NCBI GenBank assembly: GCA_007119985.1
Contig: SKOQ01000072.1
Location: forward strand, 1 to 7,450
DNA: 7,450 nt
Origin: Marinospirillum sp.
GTDB lineage: Bacteria > Pseudomonadota > Gammaproteobacteria > Pseudomonadales > Halomonadaceae
Direction of reading: 5' to 3'
Part shown: positions 1 through 5,726 of the stretch, one piece after another
Layout: each line of letters begins with the position of its first letter
How positions within the stretch are numbered: position 1 is the stretch's first letter
The notes under the pieces: generated by a model
Told to the model about the DNA's origin: nothing
What the model saw: only the letters and a program-made list of their open reading frames with translations
Databases searched by the model: none
Program-made: the position numbers and the translations under genes

Positions 1-54
1 ACTCAAGAAGAACCCTTTGCAAATGCAGCTGAGTTTGGCACAGTGCTGGCTTGA
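1..54 (+). CDS. Possible 3' end of an unidentified upstream gene (partial)
   Basis: Frame 1 is open from the window edge and reads TQEEPFANAAEFGTVLA before a TGA at 52-54. The peptide has a plausible composition for a protein C-terminus, and the stop lies 23 bases before the next gene's start, which is typical spacing within an operon. It is too short to assign to any family, and a 17-codon open stretch can occur by chance. If it is real, the sigma-54-like site at 36-51 lies inside coding sequence and becomes less convincing. Confidence 0.3.
   Translation, partial: TQEEPFANAAEFGTVLA
36..51 (+). promoter_or_regulatory. Candidate sigma-54 (RpoN) -24/-12 promoter
   Basis: TGGCACAGTGCTGGCT matches the RpoN consensus TGGCACG-N4-TTGCW. 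The -24 hexamer TGGCAC is exact, and the invariant GG (37-38) and GC (49-50) are correctly spaced. It differs at the G after TGGCAC and at one T of the -12 element. Transcription would start near 62, just before the ribosome binding site of the LuxR-type gene. I saw no good sigma-70 promoter in this stretch. A better match to the consensus occurs inside fabY (3723-3738), so chance is a real possibility. Confidence 0.35.
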
Positions 55-66
55 TGCCTGTCTCTT

Positions 67-72
67 AAGGAG
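67..72 (+). promoter_or_regulatory. Ribosome binding site of the LuxR-type regulator
   Basis: AAGGAG lies 5 bases before the GTG at 78 and 20 bases before the in-frame ATG at 93. This favours the GTG as the start. The same element also stands 3 bases before an out-of-frame ATG at 76. Confidence 0.6.
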
Positions 73-77
73 AAGAT

Positions 78-2702
78 GTGGTTCTGTTGCCAATGAAGTT
101 TTACCCCCCTCCTGCACCAGCGGCTTGTTTAGTGAGGGAGCGCTTGCTGAGTCAGTTGACAGCGGCTGCAGATCGCCGTGTGTTGTTACTCCAGGGCTTG
201 CCAGGTAGTGGTAAGTCATTACTTCTTTTGCAATGGCTGGAGCGTCAAGCGATGCCTTGGTGCTGGCTGAACTTAGATCAGCAGGATCGGGATTGGCGGC
301 GCCTTCTTGCCTCGTTGCTGGTGTGTCTTGAAAAGCAGGTTGGCGTGAGTGATCGTGAGCTGAGGGCCCTAGCAGAAGAGTGGCGCGAAGCCGAGCTGCA
401 GGCTCGCCCTATAGAAGAGCGTCTTGCCCCCTTGATGACCTTACTGGATCAGCGGGCTGAAACTCGCCTCTACTGGGTGCTCGATGGTTTAGAGCGCTTG
501 GGTCGTGAGCAGGCACGGCACCTGGTGCATTGGCTCGCAGATCAACTGCCACCACACTGCCATCTCGTGCTGACCTCTCGCCTTGATCTACAGCTCAAGC
601 TGGCTCACTGGGATATTCAGGACCAAGTGCTGGTGTTGAATGCGCAGGATTTGGCGTTCACTGCGGGTGAAATCCAAGAGCTTTTTCAGCAGCTGAACAA
701 GCCGATGCTCCATCAAGAAGCTGAGTTGATTGAGCAACAAACCTGGGGCTTGGCTGCTGCGGTGCGCTTAATGGCGCAGGTGAGCGATGGGCAGATGCAC
801 GCCTTGGAACGCACAGGTGTCTTCTTGCGAGAAACTCTATTAGAGGGGCTGACAGCCCAAGAGCTGCAGAGCTTGAGCTGCATGGCACAATTGCCAGCAG
901 TGAGCTTACCGCTGCTCAATCGATTACTAGATCAAGCTGTGCCGCCTGCGCTTGATACTGCCAACTTTGAACTCTGGCAGCATCAAGGCTGGATGAGGCC
1001 TTCTGATGTATTGCCTCAGGGGTATAGCTTGCACCCTCTGCTCAAAACTTTGTTGCAGTCGCAGCCGCAGGTGGATCTCGCCACTCACCTGCCTTGGCTT
1101 GCTGAACACTACCCCTTGCCGATGATTGCAGATGTGGCGTTTGCACTGGGGGAAACATCACTTTTACTGCGGCTGGTTGAGCAGCTATCTGAGTCACTCT
1201 TGAGTCAGTTGGACTGTGCGCCTTTGTTGCGTTGGCGCGCGGCTTTAACCGAACCCATGTTACAAGGCTCACCTCGCTTGTTGCTGATTTATGCGTGGGT
1301 GGCGGCCTTATTGGGTCAGCATCAGCGTTTAGAAGGCTATTTGGCGCTCTATGCCGAGATCGATTTCAAGCCGCAGGATGACCCTTATACACTGGAACAC
1401 CAGCTTCTCAGCGCTTGGCGGCAAGCGGATCAGGGTGAGACTAAAGCCGCTCAATGTGCCTTGTTGGCCGTTTACGATCAACTCGATGGCTTGCCCTTGG
1501 TGTTGCAGGTGCTGGTGCGGAGTCTGTTGGTGCGTCTCGCTCAGGCTGAAGGCTTATATAAGGCCGCGCGGGCTTATAACCGCCTTTCATGGGAGCAGGT
1601 GCATCAGCAGCAGGCACCGGCTTTGGCCCAATGGTTGGCTTGGGAGCAGGCTAGTATCGAAGTGGGTAAGGGCCACCTGCTGAATGCAGCGCACCTCTTA
1701 AAAGAGGGCCTCGCTTTGGCAACATCGCCTCAGCTGGCTACAGGTCGTTGTGCCTTGCTTTTGGCCTATGTGCATTGGTTGCAGGCCGATCTGCAGGCAG
1801 GCCAGCAGACGCTTGATCTGGGATTGAGTATCGCCCTTGCGCAGCAGGACCCGTGGCTGGTGAGTGGCGAGCTGTTGCGTTCCTTGTGGTCTCGCCTTGA
1901 GGGGCAGCCTACACGAGCCTACCGTATTTTATCGGAAGCCGAAGCACGCATGCAGGCCTGGCAAGTGCCTGCGATGGTGTATCTGCCCGCGATCACCGCT
2001 TTAAAAGCCAATCTGTGGCTGGATGAAGGCAAAAAAGAGCAGGCGATGACCTGGTTAGGGCAGCTCAACCGCTCTGCAACGCGCGCTGGCCCAGTGAGTA
2101 TTGAGCTGATCCCGCGTCAGCGGTTATGGCAACAGGTGCTTCAAGCGCGCGCACTGATGTCGGCTCAGCAGTGGCAAGAAGCCAGCAGCCTACTCGATCA
2201 ATTGGAGGCAGAGCTGGCCGATTATCCTGCAGCGATGATCCTGGTTTTTGTGCAAAAAGCCCTGATCCGTAAATATCAGCGTGATCAAAAAGGGGCCTTG
2301 GCGTTACTGCGACAGGCCTTGATTTTGGCGCAGCCTGAGCAGTGTCAGCAGCCTTTTTTCAGCGTGGATTCGACTCTAGCGGAGTTATTGCAAGAGCTCA
2401 CAGAGCAGCTGGTGGAAGGATCTGTACTGCATCTTTTTGCACAGCAACTGCTGAAAAAAATCAGTCAGCTACGCGGAGGTTTGCCTCAACCTGATCTCAA
2501 TCGGGCTTATGAGCCCTTATCCGGCCGCGAGAAAAAAGTTCTTTTGTTGATGGCTGAGGGCTTGAGTAATCAGGATATCGCTGAGCGGCTCTTTATTTCC
2601 ATTCATACTGTCAAAACCCACGTGAAAGCTATTTTGCGCAAGCTGGATGTGAAATCGCGCACACAAGCTGTGACTCGAGCGCATAGCCTAGAGTTGGTTT
2701 AG
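78..2702 (+). CDS. MalT-type (LAL/STAND) LuxR-family ATP-dependent transcriptional regulator
   Basis: This is an 874-residue cytoplasmic signal-transduction ATPase with the architecture of E. coli MalT. The N-terminus (LPMKFYPPP, then VRERLL) resembles MalT's opening. A Walker A motif GLPGSGKS is at residues 40-47, a Walker B-like strand LYWVLDG is near 131-137 (D136), and a following LVLTSR segment resembles the family's sensor motif. Roughly residues 380-800 are Leu/Ala/Gln-rich helical repeats, as in the TPR-like ligand-sensing region of the family. A LuxR/GerE helix-turn-helix fills about 812-874 (LSGREKKVLLLMAEGLSNQD, then HTVKTHVK). In this family, inducer and ATP binding drive oligomerisation and activation of target promoters. 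The GTG start is preferred because of Shine-Dalgarno spacing and because it keeps the MalT-like N-terminus; ATG at 93 is the alternative. No maltose genes are nearby, so malT is not assigned and the ligand and targets are unknown. fabY follows after 109 bases with its own likely promoter. Confidence 0.93.
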   Translation: MVLLPMKFYPPPAPAACLVRERLLSQLTAAADRRVLLLQGLPGSGKSLLLLQWLERQAMPWCWLNLDQQDRDWRRLLASLLVCLEKQVGVSDRELRALAEEWREAELQARPIEERLAPLMTLLDQRAETRLYWVLDGLERLGREQARHLVHWLADQLPPHCHLVLTSRLDLQLKLAHWDIQDQVLVLNAQDLAFTAGEIQELFQQLNKPMLHQEAELIEQQTWGLAAAVRLMAQVSDGQMHALERTGVFLRETLLEGLTAQELQSLSCMAQLPAVSLPLLNRLLDQAVPPALDTANFELWQHQGWMRPSDVLPQGYSLHPLLKTLLQSQPQVDLATHLPWLAEHYPLPMIADVAFALGETSLLLRLVEQLSESLLSQLDCAPLLRWRAALTEPMLQGSPRLLLIYAWVAALLGQHQRLEGYLALYAEIDFKPQDDPYTLEHQLLSAWRQADQGETKAAQCALLAVYDQLDGLPLVLQVLVRSLLVRLAQAEGLYKAARAYNRLSWEQVHQQQAPALAQWLAWEQASIEVGKGHLLNAAHLLKEGLALATSPQLATGRCALLLAYVHWLQADLQAGQQTLDLGLSIALAQQDPWLVSGELLRSLWSRLEGQPTRAYRILSEAEARMQAWQVPAMVYLPAITALKANLWLDEGKKEQAMTWLGQLNRSATRAGPVSIELIPRQRLWQQVLQARALMSAQQWQEASSLLDQLEAELADYPAAMILVFVQKALIRKYQRDQKGALALLRQALILAQPEQCQQPFFSVDSTLAELLQELTEQLVEGSVLHLFAQQLLKKISQLRGGLPQPDLNRAYEPLSGREKKVLLLMAEGLSNQDIAERLFISIHTVKTHVKAILRKLDVKSRTQAVTRAHSLELV

Positions 2703-2729
2703 CAAAACCAGCTTGCAGGCAGAAGAAAA

Positions 2730-2768
2730 AGCGTTTAAAACGCTCGGCCATAGTGCTGATTTAAACGC
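2730..2768. promoter_or_regulatory. Palindromic operator-like sites upstream of fabY
   Basis: AGCGTTT-A-AAACGCT (2730-2744) is a perfect inverted repeat with 7-base arms around one central base. A further copy of the half-site, TTTAAACGC (2760-2768), is the exact reverse complement of GCGTTTAAA (2731-2739) and sits just upstream of the candidate -10. Three half-sites around a promoter suggest a dimeric repressor or activator site. I do not recognise it as a FadR, FabR or PsrA consensus. No T-tract follows on the plus strand, so it is not a normal terminator for the regulator gene. Confidence 0.45.
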
Positions 2769-2770
2769 AG

Positions 2771-2779
2771 TGCTAAGAT
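2771..2779 (+). promoter_or_regulatory. Candidate extended -10 promoter of fabY
   Basis: TGCTAAGAT fits the extended -10 pattern TGnTAnnnT (TG at 2771-2772, -10 at 2774-2779, 4 of 6 matches to TATAAT). No good -35 hexamer lies at the right distance, which is common for extended -10 promoters. Transcription would start near 2786, giving a leader of about 25 bases. Confidence 0.4.
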
Positions 2780-2798
2780 AAGCCAAAACCAGCCAGTC

Positions 2799-2804
2799 AG
2801 AGGA
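2799..2804 (+). promoter_or_regulatory. Ribosome binding site supporting the TTG start of fabY
   Basis: AGAGGA ends 7 bases before the TTG at 2812, and there is no ATG at the position where the conserved FabY N-terminus begins. Confidence 0.6.
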
Positions 2805-2811
2805 CAGTCTT

Positions 2812-4734
2812 TTGTCGCATTTACCCGTCATCGTCGGCATGGGTGGCGTGAGCCCAGCTGGACGCACCTCCGGCCATCATGCTTTCCGTCGTATGATTTT
2901 CGACCAGTTATCACCCGATGAACAGCAACGCACGCTGCTATCACTCGCCAGTCTTTCTGGGGTTGCAGAGCAGGTTGCCGATCAACAATGGCGTACACCA
3001 GAAGGCCAGCTGAATACTCAGGCGCTGATGGCGCGCTATCAAGAGCAGCTGCTTGATCAAAGTCTCATTCGCCGCATCCATCCTGATTGGTTTGATGTAC
3101 AGGCCCATCCTGCCACCCAAGCTTTAGAGCTCAAACCAGGCGATCAGCCGTTAACCTTCCGTTTAAAACGCCGCCAGTTACCCGAGCGTCTGCCCCTAGG
3201 TTGGCAGGTGGTGCCCTTGTCTGCCACAGAAGTAGAAGTGCAGGTCAATCAGCCATTGAAAGCGACCCTTTCTTTACCTAGAGAAGCGCTGGTGCAAGCG
3301 GCTGGATTGCTGCCGACGGGCTTTCATCCTGGGGCTTTTTATCGTAGCGCGAATCACCCACGTGCCTTGCAGATGGCTATCTTTGGTGCCTCTGACCTGC
3401 TCGGGCAAAGTGGTTTGGTGTGGGAGGATCTGGCCGCGCAGGTCAAGCCAGATCAAATCGGTGTGTTTGCCAGTAATTCGATAGGTCAGTTGGATCAAGA
3501 AGGCTGGGGTGGCTTGTTGCAGAGCCCAGTGACAGGCAAGCGCACGACATCAAAGCAGATGCCGCTGGGTTATGCACAGATGACCGCTGATTTTATCAAT
3601 GCCTATGTACTGGGCAATGTCGGTCAATCCAGTGGTTTGCTAGGGGCCTGCGCGACTTTCCTTTATAACCTTCAGGCTGCGACCAATGCGATTCGTTCTG
3701 GGCGCTTGCGTATTGCGCTCGTTGGCACGGCGGATGCGCCAGTGACACCTGAGATTATTGAAGGCTTCCGTGCGATGGGGGCCTTAGCTGATGATGCCAG
3801 TTTGCGCGCGTTGGATGGTTTAGAGAGCCTGAGTGATCAGGATTATCGCCGTGCCTGCCGCCCCTTTGCGCATAACTGCGGCTTTACCATTGCTGAATCG
3901 GCACAATTTGTATTGCTGGTCGATGATCGCTTGGCGATCGAGCAAGGCTGTCAGCTGCTCGGTGCTGTCCCCGAGGTCTTTGCCAATGCTGATGGTTTCA
4001 AGCGCTCTATTTCCGCGCCAGGCATAGGCAATTACATTACCTTAGCTAAAGCCGCCGCCTTGGGACGGAGCATCTTGGGTGATCGTGCCTTGCAGCAGCG
4101 CAGTTTTGTGCATGCACATGGCACCAGCACGCCAAAAAACCGCGTCACTGAATCTCATGTGCTCAATCAGGTGGCTAAAGCCATGGGGATTCCCGCTTGG
4201 CCTGTCGCTGCGATCAAAGCCTATGTCGGCCACTCACAAGGCACAGCCGGTGGTGATCAGTTGATGAGTGCGCTGGGCACTTGGGCCACAGGGTGGCTCC
4301 CTGGTATTACCACGGCAACGGCCTTTGCAGAGGATATCGAGGCATCGCATTTGGCGCTGAGCCTTGAGCATCAACAGCTGGGCCAGCAGACGATGGATAT
4401 GGCCCTACTGAATGCTAAAGGCTTTGGTGGCAATAACGCCAGCGCGCTGGTTTTGGCGCCTCATGTTACCGAGAAGATGCTGACACAGCGCTATGGTCGC
4501 CAAGCGATGCTGCGCTATCAAGATCAGCTGGCGGAGCGCGTGGCCGCGAGTCAAGCCTATGATGAGCGCGCCTTGGCAGGTCAGTTTAATCTGACTTATC
4601 AGTTTGGCGAGCAGGTGCTCGAAGGCGAAGAGCTGATTTGGCAGGATCAGGCATTGAAGGTACCAGGCTATGCTCAGCCCATCAGCTTGGATCTGAACAA
4701 TCCCTTCAGTGATATGTCAGAGTCCACTGAATGA
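2812..4734 (+). CDS. fabY: FabY: beta-ketoacyl-ACP synthase initiating fatty acid synthesis
   Basis: The 640-residue protein closely resembles Pseudomonas aeruginosa FabY (PA5174), as recalled from memory. FabY condenses an acetyl-CoA primer with malonyl-ACP to acetoacetyl-ACP, the step done by FabH in many bacteria, although FabY belongs to the KAS I/II (thiolase-fold) superfamily. The start M(TTG)SHLPVIVG and the GR-S-HH-FRRM segment match the FabY N-terminus. The catalytic triad is intact: nucleophile Cys280 in GACATFLYN, His436 in HAHGTST, and His474 in KAYVGHSQGTAG. The GFGGNNAS loop typical of KAS enzymes is at 537-544. About 170 residues precede the core and about 90 follow it (EKMLTQRYG onward), both characteristic of FabY and longer than ordinary FabF. 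The TTG start has a good Shine-Dalgarno and matches the homologue. The gene appears monocistronic, with its own promoter-like element upstream and stem-loops downstream. Confidence 0.94.
   Translation: MSHLPVIVGMGGVSPAGRTSGHHAFRRMIFDQLSPDEQQRTLLSLASLSGVAEQVADQQWRTPEGQLNTQALMARYQEQLLDQSLIRRIHPDWFDVQAHPATQALELKPGDQPLTFRLKRRQLPERLPLGWQVVPLSATEVEVQVNQPLKATLSLPREALVQAAGLLPTGFHPGAFYRSANHPRALQMAIFGASDLLGQSGLVWEDLAAQVKPDQIGVFASNSIGQLDQEGWGGLLQSPVTGKRTTSKQMPLGYAQMTADFINAYVLGNVGQSSGLLGACATFLYNLQAATNAIRSGRLRIALVGTADAPVTPEIIEGFRAMGALADDASLRALDGLESLSDQDYRRACRPFAHNCGFTIAESAQFVLLVDDRLAIEQGCQLLGAVPEVFANADGFKRSISAPGIGNYITLAKAAALGRSILGDRALQQRSFVHAHGTSTPKNRVTESHVLNQVAKAMGIPAWPVAAIKAYVGHSQGTAGGDQLMSALGTWATGWLPGITTATAFAEDIEASHLALSLEHQQLGQQTMDMALLNAKGFGGNNASALVLAPHVTEKMLTQRYGRQAMLRYQDQLAERVAASQAYDERALAGQFNLTYQFGEQVLEGEELIWQDQALKVPGYAQPISLDLNNPFSDMSESTE
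3160..3171. repeat. Intragenic second copy of the upstream palindrome core
   Basis: CGTTTAAAACGC here is identical to 2732-2743 upstream of fabY. It lies inside the fabY coding sequence in the codons for Arg-Leu-Lys-Arg. The two palindrome centres are about 428 bp apart. It could be an auxiliary operator or a coincidence of codon choice. Confidence 0.3.
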
Positions 4735-4753
4735 ATCTTTTTGCACCTGAGAC

Positions 4754-4797
4754 GTGTTGAAAAGACGTTTTGTCAACACCTTGGGCTATACAAGCCC
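4754..4797 (+). other. Two stem-loops between fabY and zapB
   Basis: The first inverted repeat is GTGTTGA (4754-4760) with TCAACAC (4773-4779), extended inward by an A-run facing a T-run. The second is GGGCT (4783-4787) with AGCCC (4793-4797) around an ATACA loop. Neither is followed by a U-tract, so a standard intrinsic terminator for fabY is not supported. They may end the fabY message by another route, or belong to the zapB promoter or leader region. Confidence 0.4.
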
Positions 4798-4803
4798 TAT
4801 AAA
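4798..4803 (+). promoter_or_regulatory. Weak candidate -10 of zapB
   Basis: TATAAA matches the sigma-70 -10 consensus at 5 of 6 positions. The best -35-like hexamer, TTGTCA (4770-4775), is 22 bases away, which is too far for a standard promoter, so the promoter is unproven. The 152-base gap before zapB must contain its promoter if fabY is not cotranscribed with it. Confidence 0.2.
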
Positions 4804-4886
4804 ACGTGCACAATAGAGCAAAATTCGTCTGTCCCGCTGGGCAGGCGTTGTTGATTCGGTTTGCCGATCTGTAAGGAGCCAAGCGC

Positions 4887-5132
4887 ATGAGCCTAGATCT
4901 ATTAAGTCAGTTAGAAGCCAAGGTACAAACCACCTTGGATAATTTGGATATGCTGCGCCTAGAAATGGACGAGCTAAAAGATGAAAATGCCCAGCTAAAA
5001 GCTGAAAAACAGGCCTGGGAAGAAAAGCTAGGTCTGCTGCTGGGCAAGTTCAGTGAATTAGAAAGCAGTGTGGATGAAGCAAAGGATGACGCTGAAACAG
5101 CGCCAGAAGAAAGCGCATCAAACAGCTGGTGA
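4887..5132 (+). CDS. zapB: Cell division protein ZapB
   Basis: This 81-residue, highly acidic, all-helical protein aligns in pattern with E. coli ZapB (also about 81 residues). Shared features are the opening MSLxxxxxLEAKVQ, then LRLEMDELKDEN (compare LQMEIEELKEKN), and a W-E-K/R-L-x-LLG motif (AWEEKLGLLLGKF, residues 44-56). Heptad spacing supports a coiled coil over about 1-62. The last 20 residues (DEAKDDAETAPEES) are an acidic, probably disordered tail that replaces part of the longer E. coli coiled coil. ZapB is a cytoplasmic factor that binds ZapA and bridges the FtsZ ring, helping to organise it. The ATG start is supported by TAAGGAG (4872-4878) 8 bases upstream. It faces the rimI operon across a hairpin. 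Confidence 0.85.
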   Translation: MSLDLLSQLEAKVQTTLDNLDMLRLEMDELKDENAQLKAEKQAWEEKLGLLLGKFSELESSVDEAKDDAETAPEESASNSW

Positions 5133-5141
5133 TCCTAGCCT

Positions 5142-5176
5142 GCTGAAGGCGTCATCATAAGAGTGTCGCCTTCAGC
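5142..5176. terminator. Stem-loop between convergent zapB and rimI, possible shared terminator
   Basis: GCTGAAGGCG (5142-5151) and CGCCTTCAGC (5167-5176) form a perfect 10-bp inverted repeat around a 15-base loop. It starts 9 bases after the zapB stop and lies 22 bases beyond the rimI stop, so it serves both transcripts by position. No T-run follows on either strand, so it is an atypical terminator or a transcript 3'-end stabiliser. Confidence 0.5.
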
Positions 5177-5198
5177 GCCAGCGTGAGAAATATAAGAT

Positions 5199-5702
5199 TT
5201 AAAGGGAGGCTTGGTATTCCATTGCCGTTAGGTGATAAAGCCAAGCATCTTCTTTTCCTTCCCCCTCGGTGCGAGCAGGATAGTAGCCCCGCCTGACGCC
5301 ATTCTTGATAAATCCAGTGCATGAATAAAGTTGCTGTGCGGCTTGATTCGACGCGCGGACCTCCAAAAAAACCTGCTCAACCTGCCAAGATTCAAACGCC
5401 AGCGCTAATCCGGCTTGTAGAAGATGCCGTGCCCAGCCTTGGCGGCGGTAAGCTGGGTGACTGAGTAAATAGTAGATCTCGGCTTCATAAGGCGTGCGCC
5501 CTAGAATTAAAGCGGCCACAAGCTGGCCTTGTGGATGATAAAGCCCCAGTACCCAGTCTTGATGAAGGCTGGTTTCCCAGTGTTGATCTGGCCAGGCATC
5601 AGGATCAGCGGCTCGTGCCAGTGTGAGCAGATCAGCCAGATGTTTGCTTTGTAAGCGCTGTGGGGCGGGTAAGTTAGGAAGCATTTGTCGTTTATCCAAC
5701 AC
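5199..5702 (-). CDS. rimI: RimI: ribosomal protein bS18-alanine N-acetyltransferase
   Basis: This 167-residue GNAT-family enzyme uses acetyl-CoA to acetylate the N-terminal alanine of ribosomal protein S18. The acetyl-CoA-binding motif A is RRQGWA (residues 86-91) within a YxLSHPAYRRQGWARHLL segment. The RimI signatures EVRASN (114-119), LYxxxGF (125-131), RRGYYP (137-142) and EDA (151-153) are all present. By comparison with E. coli RimI, Glu114 and Tyr126 correspond to the catalytic Glu103 and Tyr115, with the same 12-residue spacing. The start is uncertain: GTG at 5702 gives the longest frame but has no clear Shine-Dalgarno. TTG at 5699 and ATG at 5684 (codon 7) are alternatives, and the ATG would give a length nearer the 148 residues of E. 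coli RimI. It follows the holD-like gene by 24 bases, matching the holD-rimI order of E. coli. Confidence 0.9.
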   Translation of the reverse strand: MLDKRQMLPNLPAPQRLQSKHLADLLTLARAADPDAWPDQHWETSLHQDWVLGLYHPQGQLVAALILGRTPYEAEIYYLLSHPAYRRQGWARHLLQAGLALAFESWQVEQVFLEVRASNQAAQQLYSCTGFIKNGVRRGYYPARTEGEGKEDAWLYHLTAMEYQASL

Positions 5703-5726
5703 AAAGAAGGGCGCAGGCGCGGTTGA

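Noticed and set aside
78..2702. Assigning the gene as malT
   Set aside because: The domain layout is MalT-like, but the sensor region is not specifically recognisable and no maltose or maltodextrin genes are nearby.
2730..2744. Hairpin after the LuxR-type gene as an intrinsic terminator
   Set aside because: No T-tract follows on the plus strand. The adjacent A-run would serve only a minus-strand transcript, and no minus-strand gene is present there.
3723..3738. TGGCACGGCGGATGCG, a very good sigma-54 consensus match
   Set aside because: It lies inside fabY on conserved coding sequence with no start codon or gene shortly downstream. It mainly warns that such matches arise by chance here.
78..4734. 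GATC tetramers at roughly twice the random expectation by rough hand count
   Set aside because: Most fall in recurring Asp-Gln, Asp-Leu or Leu-Ile codon pairs (GATCAG, GATCTG), so codon usage explains them; there is no cluster resembling a replication origin.
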